Position numbers and translations under genes: made by a program
The notes under the pieces: generated by a model
Seen by the model: only the letters and a program-made list of their open reading frames with translations
The model's database searches: none
What the model was told of the DNA's origin: nothing
Assembly: GCA_963725895.1 (NCBI GenBank)
Contig: CAVSAJ010000004.1
Span: forward strand, 62,001-126,000
Direction of reading: 5' to 3'
DNA length: 64,000 nt
DNA from: Bog-473 sp963725895
Lineage (GTDB): Bacteria > Actinomycetota > Acidimicrobiia > Acidimicrobiales > RAAP-2
Shown here: piece by piece, positions 17,175 to 27,048 of the stretch
Layout: the number at the start of each line of letters is the position of its first letter
Numbering within the stretch: the first letter of the stretch is position 1

Positions 17175-17759
17175 ATGATCCAGAGCGGCGTGCTCGAGGC
17201 CGGCCACACCGTCGACGTCGGGGGTTCGGATGGTCCAGAGGGTGTGGAGGATCCACTGATGGCGAGCCAGGTCCCACGCTCCTTCGAGCTGGCCTTCGCC
17301 GACCTCTACCGGCTCGCGTACCGGGTCGCGTTCCGCATACTCGGTGACCGAGGTGACGCGGAGGATGTTGCCCAAGAGACCTTGGCCCGGGCCACCCTGC
17401 GCTGGGGAAAACTGCATGACCGCCCCGAGGGATGGGTGAGCCGAGTCGCCTCCAATTTGGCCGTGGACCGCTATCGGAGGCGTCGCCGCGAGCCCGCGAT
17501 CGCAACCGGACCGATTGGGATCGTCGACGATCGCACCGTCGAGCGCGGTGACCTCGTGACCGCGCTACGACGCCTCCCCCGTCGACAGCGCGAGGTCGTC
17601 GTCCTCCGCTACGTGGCGGACCTGTCCGAGGCGGATGTGGCGGCCGCGCTCGGATGTTCCGTCGGATCGGTCAAGACGCACGCCTCGAGAGGACTCTCGG
17701 CCATGCGGAGACAGTTCGAGACCACAAGTACGAGCGGTGACGATGTTCGAGCATCTTGA
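17175..17759 (+). CDS. ECF (sigma-70 family) RNA polymerase sigma factor
   Basis: The 194-residue protein has region 2 (FADLYRLAYRVAFRILGDRGDAEDVAQETLARA) and the end of region 2.4 with WVSRVASNLAVDRYRRRRRE. A linker and region 4 follow (ALRRLPRRQREVVVLRYVADLSEADVAAALGCSVGSVKTHASRGL), as in SigE-like ECF factors of actinomycetes. The ATG at 17175 follows GAGAGG; an internal ATG at 17259 would also leave the domains whole. The downstream gene begins 17 bases before its stop, so the two are translationally coupled. That partner may serve as anti-sigma factor or sensor. Confidence 0.9.
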   Translation: MIQSGVLEAGHTVDVGGSDGPEGVEDPLMASQVPRSFELAFADLYRLAYRVAFRILGDRGDAEDVAQETLARATLRWGKLHDRPEGWVSRVASNLAVDRYRRRRREPAIATGPIGIVDDRTVERGDLVTALRRLPRRQREVVVLRYVADLSEADVAAALGCSVGSVKTHASRGLSAMRRQFETTSTSGDDVRAS

Positions 17760-19072
17760 CGATCCCGAGCAGCCCGCACCCAGTCGCCGCGAGCTGGCCT
17801 GGGTCCTTCATCGCGCCCACAGGATCCAGGTGCGCCGACGCTGGGCTCGCGCGTTGACCACCTGCTGTGTCTTGGTCGCCATCGCAGCCGGCTTTTTTCT
17901 CGGCCGGCCTTCGGGCCCGTCCGAGGCGACTGCCACCGATTACGAGTTCAACCTCGTGAAGAGCCCACTACCACTCGGCTCTCCGGTTCCCACCACGGCT
18001 CTCGTCGACGTGCAATTCGCCAGTCCCGAGTATGGCTTTGCCCTGGCCGTCCATCGCAATGAAGTGTTCTTGGCCGCGTCGAAGGACGGCGGATCGACTT
18101 GGCAGGTCCGCAACACCGATCTGCCGGCAGGTCTCGGACCGGCCGATGACTATCCGGGCCAGATGGAGTTCATTGGTTTCACCGGGTACCTCTGGGGGGC
18201 TCGAACCGCCAACGGCGCCCCGCTGTGGATCAGTCACGACGAGGGTGCCACATGGCAGGAGGCACCCATCGGGCCGTACGTACTCGATGTCGAGCGCGAT
18301 CGATCTCGACGTGTGGGCTTTGACCGCAACCTGCCCGAGTGTCCCGTCCGCTCTGGCGTGCCAAGTGAACGTGGACCAGTCCATCGACGGGGGCGCGAGC
18401 TGGCAGCCGGTCGGAGCGGTTGCGACCTCTTCACGGATTCCGGATACGAATCCGGCCGGGCAGTTCGAGCTGGCCCGCATCACGACCGAGAGGGCCTATG
18501 TCTTGAGCGATCTCGGCGACGCAGACCAGCCCGCGTGGTATCTCGAGTTCACCGACAACGGTGGCGTCACCTGGGTCACGAGGCCCGCGCCGTGCGTGGG
18601 CACATATGCCGACGGGGCGGAAGTCGCGGCCTCAAGCACGATGGACCTCTGGTTGCTGTGCGGAGGTACACCGACCACCGGAGTGCAGTTCAAGCAGCTC
18701 TACCGTTCCAGCGACGGCGGTGCGACCTGGCGACTCGCAGCCTCCACCTCCTTGGGACCTCCCAGCGCGCAGCCGGGAGACCCACTTCCCGTCGGTGGCT
18801 ACGTGGCGCCGCTCGCGCCGGGGCACCACACCCTGGCGGTCGCGAGCGCGACGACGGCGTGGCTGTACCCGGAGCGAGCGGGCCTGTTCAAGACATCGGA
18901 CGGTGGGGCCAGCTGGGTTCCCGTCGCGGACCTCGCCAACGCAGGCTTCCCGAACGGGGGGCAGGGCAACGTGACGTTCCTGAGCGAGACCCAAGGGTGG
19001 ATCTGCGCGTACGGGATCGGCCTCTGGCACACGGAGGACGGCACCCATTGGGAGCCGTTGGGCGCGTCGTGA
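17743..19072 (+). pseudogene. Membrane-anchored BNR/YCF48-like beta-propeller protein, frameshifted
   Basis: The N-terminus (MFEHLDDPEQPAPSRREL) is cytosolic, followed by one membrane helix (ALTTCCVLVAIAAGFFLG). The extracytoplasmic part carries repeats of the sialidase/YCF48 type: SKDGGSTWQV, SHDEGATWQE, SIDGGASWQP, TDNGGVTWVT, SSDGGATWRL, TSDGGASWVP and TEDGTHWEP. The frame changes near 18280-18300, in which one extra base separates DVERD from DVWALTATCP. Overlap with the sigma gene and the anchored-sensor layout suggest it modulates the sigma factor, though no classic zinc anti-sigma motif is visible. Confidence 0.7.
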
Positions 19073-19313
19073 CGTCCTCTTAGCCCGGTGGTTCTGCTCC
19101 CGCGAACCGGTCCAGCGCGGAATGGATCGCGGTGGCTGCCGGCCCGTGCGGCGTGATCATGTCCAAGGGCCGAGCGCGGAGATGTCCTGGGAAATTACTG
19201 GGAACGACGCGTACCGCCTGCACCGGCACGGACCATCCGCGCTGCATGATCGGCCGGGCCCTACCGTTCGCTCAGGCATCCGAATGGACGCCCGAGACGG
19301 GGGTATCGGGACC

Positions 19314-19985
19314 ATGATCCAGAGTCAGTACGTGAACCTCGCGGGGGGCGCCGTTGCCGCGATAGCGGTCCTCGTCGCCATCTCCTCCATTGTCGTGCTC
19401 ATCCCGGTCATCTTGATCGTGGCGAACCGCGCGGAACCGGACCCCCGTGGGATGCGACCCTCAAGCGTCTACCTGTTCGCAATGAGCTTCGTGACGCTGC
19501 AGCTGACCTTCGCGGGCTCGGTCGTGATCATCAGTTCGCTGTTCTCGATCATCGCGCCGCACTACTCGCCGCTGACGAATTCAGTTGCCCGCTCTGTCGT
19601 GATTGGCGCGCTCTTCGTCGTTCTCGGCGGCGCCACCTTGCTCATCCATTTGAGCCGGGGGATGGAGACGGCCCGCGGCGACGGCGACCCAACCGGGCCC
19701 AACCAGAGGGTCATGCAGTCCTATGCGGGCGTGGTGGGCTTCATCTACGTTCTGCAGCTCATCTTCTCCATGGGCGTGGGTATCTACCTTGTGTTCGCAT
19801 TCATTGCTCCCGGCGTCTTCGGAAGCATCGGTTCGAGCCGGAGCGGGACCCTTGCGCTCTTGTTGGACATCGCCTACGTCGTGCTCGCGTCGGTGTACGT
19901 CGTGGCCGCTCACTCGGGTCTGGGCCCATCGGCGCTCCAGCCTCGGCGCCGTACTCAGACGGCGGCGACGACCCCGGCGCGGTAG
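19314..19985 (+). CDS. Four-helix membrane protein of unknown function
   Basis: The ATG at 19314 gives 223 residues; starts at 19284 or 19122 are open but add polar, low-likelihood sequence. Four or five hydrophobic segments are present (GGAVAAIAVLVAISSIVVLIP, YLFAMSFVTLQLTFAGSVVI, SVVIGALFVVLGGATLLI, VVGFIYVLQLIFSMGVGIYL and a C-terminal one). Short loops separate them, and a basic tail (LQPRRRTQTAA) ends the protein. No family is recognised. It stands alone between the propeller gene and the LLM oxidoreductase. Confidence 0.6.
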   Translation: MIQSQYVNLAGGAVAAIAVLVAISSIVVLIPVILIVANRAEPDPRGMRPSSVYLFAMSFVTLQLTFAGSVVIISSLFSIIAPHYSPLTNSVARSVVIGALFVVLGGATLLIHLSRGMETARGDGDPTGPNQRVMQSYAGVVGFIYVLQLIFSMGVGIYLVFAFIAPGVFGSIGSSRSGTLALLLDIAYVVLASVYVVAAHSGLGPSALQPRRRTQTAATTPAR

Positions 19986-20045
19986 AGGGCGCCCCGAACA
20001 CCCGAACAATTGAACGGCGGGTCGCGCCTGTGTTTACGTACGCCC

Positions 20046-21023
20046 ATGTTCTTGATGCGATTCGGGATGCGGGCCACCGCCACGTCGGAGCCGGAGGAGC
20101 GGGCTGACCTCTACGCCGCCACCATCGAGATGTGTGCCTGGGCCGAGAGCAAAGGCTGTGTCGGGGCCGTCCTGAGCCAGCATCACGCAGTGGAGGACGG
20201 CTATCTGCCCTCACCCGTTCCGCTCGCGGCAGCGATTGCGGGACGCACGACGGACCTGCCGATCACTGTCGGCGCGCTCCTCCTCGCCTTCTACGAGCCC
20301 GTCAAGCTCGCCGAAGACCTCGCCGTCGTCGACCTGATCAGCCGCGGCCGCGTCTCCTACGTCGTGGGGATCGGCTATCGACCCGAGGAGTTCTCCATGT
20401 TCGGCGTCGATGCGAAGCGACGCGGCGCACTTGTCGAGGAGCGGATCGGGCTGCTCAAGAGACTGTGGTTGGGAGACCTGGTGACGCTCGACGGCCGGTC
20501 CGTCGAGGTCACGCCCCGACCGTTCACACCGGGAGGCCCGTTCATCGCCTACGGCGGCGGCAGCGAGGCGGCGGCCAGGCGGGCGGGGCGCCTTGGGCTC
20601 TTCTTCATGGCCGAGACGCATGATTCGTCCTTGGAGGAGGCATATCGCGCCGCTGGCGGCGAGGCCGCGCCGGGTTGCATGTTCCCCCCGGCCGGGGTGC
20701 CCCTCACCGTCTTCGTCGCCGACGATCCCGAGCGCGCCTGGGCTGAGATCGGGCAGTACATGCTCGCCGATGCCACCAGTTACGCCGCGTGGAACGTGAC
20801 CCGTAGCGGTACGGCGTCGATTTCACGGGCCACCAGCGTCGCTGACCTCGCGGCTGAGCGAGGCGCGTACCAGATCGTGACCACTGACGAAGCCCGCGCC
20901 CTGTTGCGTGGCGGCTTCCCCCTTAACCTGCAACCGCTGGTCGGCGGGCTGCCACCGGACCTCGCCTGGCCGTATCTCGAGACGGCTGCGTCGGTGTCCG
21001 GTGCTGCGGACGGGACGACGTAA
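20046..21023 (+). CDS. LLM-class flavin-dependent oxidoreductase (luciferase-like)
   Basis: The 325-residue TIM-barrel protein belongs to the bacterial luciferase-like family using FMN or F420. Typical elements are an N-terminal MRFGMRATA strand, SQHHAVEDGYLPSPVPLAAAIAGRT, the segment TVGALLLAFYEPVKLAEDLAVVDLISRGR and the GIGYRPEEFSMFGVD loop. The nearby KRRGALVEERIGLLKRLW and a later PFIAYGGGSEAAARRAGR phosphate-binding region also fit. The EH pair common in this family reads QHH here. The ATG at 20046 was preferred over 20010 because the family begins close to that point. Actinobacteria carry many F420-dependent members; substrate unknown. Confidence 0.85.
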   Translation: MFLMRFGMRATATSEPEERADLYAATIEMCAWAESKGCVGAVLSQHHAVEDGYLPSPVPLAAAIAGRTTDLPITVGALLLAFYEPVKLAEDLAVVDLISRGRVSYVVGIGYRPEEFSMFGVDAKRRGALVEERIGLLKRLWLGDLVTLDGRSVEVTPRPFTPGGPFIAYGGGSEAAARRAGRLGLFFMAETHDSSLEEAYRAAGGEAAPGCMFPPAGVPLTVFVADDPERAWAEIGQYMLADATSYAAWNVTRSGTASISRATSVADLAAERGAYQIVTTDEARALLRGGFPLNLQPLVGGLPPDLAWPYLETAASVSGAADGTT

Positions 21024-21156
21024 CGACCAACGGCGGTCTCGGAGAACCTGGCGCGCCCATTCCGTGCGGCGCGAGCGCAGACGCCAGCACGTATCCGCCT
21101 TCGTATACTGGTGTAGTGGCTCAGCCAGCCGGCTTGTCCGGCGCCGTTGGCACGCC

Positions 21157-21411
21157 ATGACGGCGGAAGGGGAGATGCAAAACGCGGTGCGGCGCGTCGT
21201 CGACGAGATCACCGGCGCTGATGAACGACTTCGGGTGACGCACACGGTGGCAACCCGAGGCTGGGGTGACGTGCTCTACGTGGACGTCTACGCGCGCTCA
21301 CCCTACGAATCACTGGACCAGGAGTTCGGTCGTGCCCTGCGAATCCTGGTCTCGGGCGTCACAGAGACCCCACTCGAACGAGTCACCATCCGGTGGCGGA
21401 TCAGCAGCTGA
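21157..21411 (+). CDS. Small hypothetical protein, 84 aa
   Basis: The product MTAEGEMQNAVRRVVDEITG... is an alpha/beta protein with a predicted helix followed by LRVTHTVATRGWGDVLYVDVYA, a second helix and an RVTIRWR strand. The pattern of a short ferredoxin-like fold resembles the dimerisation domain of some cation transporters, but I cannot name a family. A TATACT hexamer at 21104-21109 could be its -10 element. It is convergent with the ABC permease gene. Confidence 0.45.
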   Translation: MTAEGEMQNAVRRVVDEITGADERLRVTHTVATRGWGDVLYVDVYARSPYESLDQEFGRALRILVSGVTETPLERVTIRWRISS

Positions 21412-21436
21412 CCATCGATCCTGAGCCGGCGGCAGT

Positions 21437-23956
21437 TCACTCCGCAGCGATGGCGGCGAGGACGTCGAGCCGGGCCGCACGGCGGGCCGGCCAGCTGGCT
21501 GCGATCAGTCCCAAGATGGCAGCCAGGATGAGGAACACCACGAGGTTCGAGACGGGCACGTCGATGTTGGTGATGCCCTGAGCTCGCAACGATGACGCCA
21601 AGGCGATGCCCAGTGCGGTACCGACCACGATGCCGATGACCGCACCGAAGACGGCCAGGATGACGGATTCCGAGCGGATCATCGCCCGGATCTGGCGACG
21701 CTTCATCCCGACCGCGCGGAGCAGCCCGATCTCGTGCGTCCGTTCGAAGACGGACAGCATCAAGGTGTTGACGATCCCGATGAGGGCGATGATCACGGCG
21801 AGGCCGAGCAGGGCGTACACCAGGCCCAGCAACTGGTTGACCTGGGCCTGTTGCGACTGCTCGAACTGCGCCTTCGTTTGCACCTTGAGATTGGGATACC
21901 CCGCGAGCGCGCGCTTGACCTGCTGGTCGACCCCGGCGCTCCCGTCGGTCCGCAGGAGCACTGCGACCGGCAGCTGGTTGCTGAAGTGGGTGAGGAAGAA
22001 CCCGTCCCCGACGAGATAGCTGCCGATCAAGGCGTTCGCCTTGAAGACACCGCCAATCCGCATCGTCGAGCGCCCGGTCTTCGCGAATTTCACGGGCACG
22101 ACGTCGCCGGCGGCGAGGTGCTTCGTATTCGCCGTCGTGGTGTCGATCAGCAACTGTCCCTTCGCGAGCGTGGCCGAGCTGCCTTCGGTCATGTTCAAGA
22201 TCACTGTCTGTCCGATGTTGTGCGTGGACGTCGCAGTGAGGCCCTGGAGCTGTCCTTGCAATTCGAATTGAGCCTGATAGATGGTGGAGGTGGCCGTCAC
22301 ACCGGGCACGGCAGCGGCGAGCGGCGCGACGGCGTTGGAGAAGCCGCCCTGTGCGTTGTTCGGTGTCGAGACGATGATGTCCGCGCTGATGGCATTGTCG
22401 ACGCTACTGGTGGCCGATTTCGACAACGATGCGCCGAACACCGCGATGGCGGACACCAGTGCCAATCCGACCATCAATGCCGAGGCGGTCTGGGCGGTTC
22501 GGCGCGGGCTCCGCATCGAGTTCTCCCGCCCCAGGCGTCCTGACATGCCCAGCATGCGCGCCAACGGGCGGCCGAGAAAGCTCGACATCGGGCGGGCCAC
22601 AGCCGGAGCCAACCGTGCGACGCCGATGAAGATCAACACCGCGCCCAGTCCCACCAGCGCGACGACCGGCTCGGTGAGGCCGTAGGCCAGGGCTCCCACA
22701 CCGGCCAAGGTGATGACAGCGCCCCACGTGAAACGGCGGCGCAACGAGATGTCGGTCTCGGTCTGCTGCTCGGCCACGGCAGCCACCGGCGGAATCCGCA
22801 CTGCACGTCGTGCCGGGCTGATGGCCGACACGACAGTGACACCGACCCCGACGAGCACGCACACGATGACCGTGCGTGCCTCGAACACGATCGGACCCGA
22901 CGGCAAAGTCACACCAAACCCGCTGAGCAGTGCCTCGAGGCCGAGCGCGGCCAGCACGCCGAGGCCGAGGCCGACCAGCGACGACACGAGGCCGACGATC
23001 GCCGCCTCGCCGAGGACCGAGCGGAAGACCTGGCGACGGCTCGCCCCCACGATGCGCAAGAGGGCCAGCTCGCGCGTGCGCTGTCCCACGATGATCGAGA
23101 ACGTGTTCAAGATGGTGAAGCCGCCGACGAACAGCGCTATGAAGGCGAAGACCAGGAGAGCCGTGTTGAAGAAACCGAGGGCCTGACTCACCTCGCTCGT
23201 CTGTTCGTTCACTACCGTCTGGCCCGTCACCACCTCGTCACCCTTTGGGAGCGCCCGCGCGATGCCGCGCTGCACCTCTGCCTTGTTGGCTCCCGGTTGC
23301 GCGACGACGTTGATGGTGTCGAACTTTCCAACCTCGCCGAGGAGAGCCTGCGCGGTGGGAATGTCAAAGGCCGCCAACGTCGCGCCGGCGAGGTTGTTGG
23401 CCGTGCCGAAGCGCGCGAAGCCGGTGATGGTGAAGGTGCGCGTCGGGCCCTCCAACAGGATCCTGACCTGTTGGCCCACTTTGAAGTCGTACTTCTGCGC
23501 GGTCCCGAGGTCCATGACCACGTCATGGGACGTCGTAGGCCGAGTCCCCTGCGTCAGGTGGAGCGCGGAGATCTGCTGGTTCGGGTCGAACGAGATGCCC
23601 AGCGTCGGCGCACCGCCGGTGGTGATCGCCTTGCCGTCATGGGAGATGTACTGCGCATAGCCGCTAACGGAGCCTTCGGCGGCCTCGACGCCGGGGACCG
23701 CCTGCACCGTCGACACCAGCGACTCGGGGACGGGGTTCCTGGTTGCGTTGCCGCCGCTGCCGAATTGTGCGACGCCACGTACCTGGAAGTCGATGTTCTG
23801 GTAGATGTTGCCGAAGAGCGTGTTGAACGTTTGGTGCAGCGTGTCGGTGAGCACGAACGTTCCCGCAATGAACGTGACACCGAGCACGATCGCCAAGGCG
23901 GTGAGCGCAAGGCGCAGCTTGTGCGCGAGCAGGCCCTTCAAGGTCACCCGCCACAT
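21437..23956 (-). CDS. MacB/FtsX-type ABC transporter permease, double FtsX domain
   Basis: The 839-residue membrane protein comes from the ATG at 23956, two bases beyond the ATPase stop. It has a first membrane helix (LRLALTALAIVLGVTFIAGTFVL) and a large periplasmic MacB-type domain. An FtsX block of three helices follows (ALLVFAFIALFVGGFTILNTF and on), then a second half with its own MacB-type domain and a final FtsX block ending PARRAARLDVLAAIAAE. This duplicated arrangement is usual for actinobacterial FtsX-like permeases of the LolCDE/MacB group. These do not move substrate through the channel but use ATP for mechanical work on lipoproteins, peptides or drugs. Its partner ATPase lies immediately upstream. 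Confidence 0.9.
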   Translation of the reverse strand: MWRVTLKGLLAHKLRLALTALAIVLGVTFIAGTFVLTDTLHQTFNTLFGNIYQNIDFQVRGVAQFGSGGNATRNPVPESLVSTVQAVPGVEAAEGSVSGYAQYISHDGKAITTGGAPTLGISFDPNQQISALHLTQGTRPTTSHDVVMDLGTAQKYDFKVGQQVRILLEGPTRTFTITGFARFGTANNLAGATLAAFDIPTAQALLGEVGKFDTINVVAQPGANKAEVQRGIARALPKGDEVVTGQTVVNEQTSEVSQALGFFNTALLVFAFIALFVGGFTILNTFSIIVGQRTRELALLRIVGASRRQVFRSVLGEAAIVGLVSSLVGLGLGVLAALGLEALLSGFGVTLPSGPIVFEARTVIVCVLVGVGVTVVSAISPARRAVRIPPVAAVAEQQTETDISLRRRFTWGAVITLAGVGALAYGLTEPVVALVGLGAVLIFIGVARLAPAVARPMSSFLGRPLARMLGMSGRLGRENSMRSPRRTAQTASALMVGLALVSAIAVFGASLSKSATSSVDNAISADIIVSTPNNAQGGFSNAVAPLAAAVPGVTATSTIYQAQFELQGQLQGLTATSTHNIGQTVILNMTEGSSATLAKGQLLIDTTTANTKHLAAGDVVPVKFAKTGRSTMRIGGVFKANALIGSYLVGDGFFLTHFSNQLPVAVLLRTDGSAGVDQQVKRALAGYPNLKVQTKAQFEQSQQAQVNQLLGLVYALLGLAVIIALIGIVNTLMLSVFERTHEIGLLRAVGMKRRQIRAMIRSESVILAVFGAVIGIVVGTALGIALASSLRAQGITNIDVPVSNLVVFLILAAILGLIAASWPARRAARLDVLAAIAAE

Positions 23957-23957
23957 G

Positions 23958-24723
23958 TCAGGTGACCAACGTCCGCACGCGTTCCAGCACCGAGTCGGCC
24001 GTCGGCGCGGTGAGCTCGTCGACGATGTTGCCGTCCGCGAGGAAGACGACACGGTCCGCGTAGGCGGCACCACGGGGGTCGTGGGTCACCATGACGATCG
24101 ACTGACCGAAGTCGGTGACCGAGCGGCGGAGGAACGACAGCATCTCCGTCGTCGAGTTGGAGTCCAGGTTGCCGGTGGGCTCGTCCGCGAACACGAGGTC
24201 CGGCCGGTTGATCAGAGCCCGTGCACAGGCGCAACGCTGCTGCTGGCCACCTGACATCTCGCTCGGCCGGTGCGACAGCCTGTCGCCGATGCCGAGCTGG
24301 GCGACCAGGTAATCGAACCAGTCTTGGTCGACCTTGCGTCCCGCCAGGTCCGCCGGCAGCGTGATGTTCTCTCCCGCCGTGAGCGTGGGGACGAGGTTGA
24401 ACGACTGGAAGACGAAGCCGATGTGGTCTCGCCGCATCTGCGGTCAGCCCCGCGTCGTCGAGACGGCCGATGTCCTTGTCTCCGACGTAGGTGTGTCCGG
24501 AGGTCGGGCGATCGAGACCCGCCATGCAGTGCATGAGCGTCGACTTGCCCGACCCCGAGGGTCCCATCACGGCCGTGAAGCGGCCGCGCTCGAATGTCAC
24601 GGTGATGCCGGCCAGGGCGTGCACCGTCGCCTGGCCCTGTCCGTACGTCTTCCGGAGGTCGACTGCGTGGGCAGCCGGGCTGTCAGAGCGTGGACCGGCC
24701 GAGACCGGGTCGGTGAGCGTCAA
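23958..24723 (-). pseudogene. MacB/LolD-type ABC ATPase, frameshifted
   Basis: The N-terminal piece starts at the TTG at 24723 (MTLTDPVSAG...). It has the A-loop region, Walker A GPSGSGKST and the segment LDRPTSGHTYVGDKDIGRLD. After a break near 24440 the reading moves to another frame with MRRDHIGFVFQSFNLVP, signature MSGGQQQRCACARAL, Walker B LVFADEPTGNLD and H-loop MVTHDPRGA. Removal of one base in ACCGCAGATGCGG restores one continuous protein of about 254 residues. It would energise the double-FtsX permease that follows two bases downstream. A sequencing insertion is more likely than a dead gene. Confidence 0.8.
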
Positions 24724-24814
24724 GAGGGCCTCGATTCGTCGGTGGTCGAAAGCGGGACGAGAAAAGCGGGGTCCGTCACACTCTGGCCCGCGTCGGGTCG
24801 CGACACAAGACAAT

Positions 24815-24824
24815 CACACGTGTG
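24815..24824. promoter_or_regulatory. Palindrome CACACGTGTG in the divergent region
   Basis: This perfect 10-bp palindrome lies between the leftward ABC ATPase gene and the rightward liv-like operon. GTCACAC/GTGTGAC words recur at about 24774, 24822 and 24837, so a TetR- or GntR-type operator cluster is possible. No regulator gene is adjacent. Confidence 0.35.
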
Positions 24825-24878
24825 TGACCGTGCCCACCGTCACACATACGAGGAAGGCGCTCCTCGGGATTGCAACCC

Positions 24879-24907
24879 TTGGCGGGCTTCGACCAGACCG
24901 GTACCCT
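24879..24907 (+). promoter_or_regulatory. Candidate promoter of the liv-like operon
   Basis: TTGGCG (24879-24884) and TACCCT (24902-24907) are separated by 17 bases, an acceptable actinobacterial housekeeping -35/-10 pair. It lies about 140 bases upstream of the permease start at 25047. The prediction is by eye only. Confidence 0.3.
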
Positions 24908-25046
24908 GTGCCGCGCGTCACCAAGCGAGGAGTGAGCTACCCGGGGGGCAGGTTCGCGATGAGGCATCTCGGCGTGAGAAGGGTCTGAGCCGCTGCGGGC
25001 CGCCCTGCACCTTCCCGGCCGGACTCATAGCGCAGTCGCCGCGGCC

Positions 25047-27048
25047 GTGTCTGTCGCCGCGGTGCTCGTCGTGCAACTCGTGCTGTTCCCGATGCCGCTC
25101 GGAGTGTGGCTCCAAGGTGTCGTCCTCGGCCTGTTGGGCTCCCTCATGGCAATCGGGCTCGGCCTGACGTACCGGCTCAACAAGGTCATCAACTTCGCGC
25201 AGGGGGATCTCGGCACGGCACCGGCCGTGCTGGCGGTCGGGTTGATCGGCTTCTCGGGCGTCAATTACTTCCTGGGCCTCTTCACCGGTCTCGTCGCGTC
25301 GGTCCTGCTGACGGCGGCCGTCGAGATCATCGTGGTACGGCGGTTCCGGCGGTCACCTCGCCTGATCTTGACCGTGGCGACCATCGGGCTCTCCCAGCTC
25401 CTGGTGGTCCTCAGCCTCTTGATCCCCCGCATCTGGGGCCAGACACCCATCGCCAGCGCGGTGGTGTCCTTCCCCTGGCACGTGGCATGGCACGTCGCTC
25501 CCGTTGTCTTCACTGCCGACGACTTCGTCGCGGTGATCGTCTCGGTCGGCTGCCTGGTCGCCGTGTCCCTCTGGTTCACCCGCAGCGACATCGGGATCGC
25601 CGTCCAGGCCGCAGGGGACCGGCGTGACCGCGCGTCCATGTTGGGCATCCCGGTGGGGCGGCTCCAGTCCGTGACCTGGGTGGTGGCCGGCGTCCTGTCG
25701 TTCGTCAGCATCTTTTTCCAAGCCGCCATCTTCGGGCTTCCGCTCGATCCGACATATGGGCTCACCGCGCTCGTCACGGCGCTGGCGGCGCTGGCCCTGG
25801 GGAACTTCGTCGAGCTCCCGGTCATTGCTGCGTCCGCCGTCGCGCTCGGCGTCCTCCAACAGGGGGTGGCCTGGAACGACCCCGCGAACCCGGCGCTCGG
25901 TCTCGCGGTCCTCGCGGGAGTCGTTTTCGCCGCCATCGTGGTGCGCCAATCTGTTCGCGCGGCGCGCTGACCGGGAGACCGAATCGACGCTGTCCCTGGC
26001 CGGCAGCGTGCGCGACCTCGCCCCGTCGGCACGCGCCCTCCCCGAGGTCAGGATCGCGACGCCCCTTGGCGGGCTCGCGGCCTTCGCCGCCGCCTGCACC
26101 CTGCCGCTCTGGATGGGCCCCGGCGAGCTCATCAGGGCATCGGCCCTCGTCGTTCTTGCGATCGTCGGCGCTTCGGTGGTCGTGCTGACGGGATGGTCGG
26201 GTCAGGTGAGCCTGGGGCAGATGTCGTTCGCCGCCCTCGGTGCCGTCATCGGTGCCGTCGCGATCGTGGACTGGCACTGGGACCTCAGCCTCGCTCTGCT
26301 CTTGGGAGGTGCCGTCGCTGCCGGGGTCGCGGTGGTCATCGGTATCCCCACGCTGCGGCTCGACGGGATGTTCGCCGCCGTGACGACGCTGGCGTTCGCA
26401 TTGGCGGCGTCCGGCTACTTCCTCGTCCCCGCAGAGTTCTCCTGGATCCCACAGGGCCAGGTCAACGTGCCCTATCTCTTCGGGATTTCGCTGACTTCAC
26501 AATCGTCGGTCTTCGAGCTGTGCCTCGGGGTCCTCGTGCTGGTGCTCGTCGCGCTGTACTGCTTGCGCCACAGCCGCATCGGGCGCGTCCTGCGCGCGTT
26601 GCCATCGAACGAGCGCGCCGCGTCCGGTTACGGCGTCCGGGTTCTGCGCGCCAAGCTGACCGCATTTGCAATCTCGGGCTTCGTCGCTGGTGCGGCCGGC
26701 TGTCTCTTCGTGGTCGTCAACCAGCAGTACGACGACACCGCCTTCTTGGCGTCCGCGAGCCTCGTCGTCTTCACGTCGACCGCGGTCGGAGGTTTGGGCT
26801 CGGCCCTCGGAGCCATCCTCGGCGCCGCCATCGTCGAGGGGAGCGCCGTCTATCTTCCGCCCAGCTGGCAGCTCTTCCCCGCTGCGCTCGGCGTCCTGGT
26901 CGTGCTCATCGTGTTCCCCCGTGGCCTGGCTGGGCTCTGTTACGACCTGCGCGACTGGGTGATCGACCGGCTGCGCGCCCGACAGGCGGGCACGCGGAGA
27001 GGCGTCGCGAGCGGGACGGGTCCGGCTGACCCGGCCCTCGTGCCGTGA
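25047..27048 (+). pseudogene. Branched-chain-type ABC permease, fused LivH-LivM, frameshifted at the junction
   Basis: The first half (25047-25970) is LivH-like: the AIGLGLTYRLNKVINFAQGD motif and about eight helices, ending IVVRQSVRAAR. The second frame (to 27048) is LivM-like, with VVLTGWSGQVSLGQMSFAALGA, GIPTLRLDGMFAAVTTLAFA and a closing FPRGLAGL. The linker LAGSVRDLAPSARALPEVR resembles the linker of single-chain LivHM permeases in actinobacteria, so one protein broken by an extra base near 25945 is likely. Otherwise LivM could start at the GTG near 26008. It forms the two membrane halves of an importer for branched-chain amino acids or similar small molecules. Its stop overlaps the next start (GTGA). 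Confidence 0.75.
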
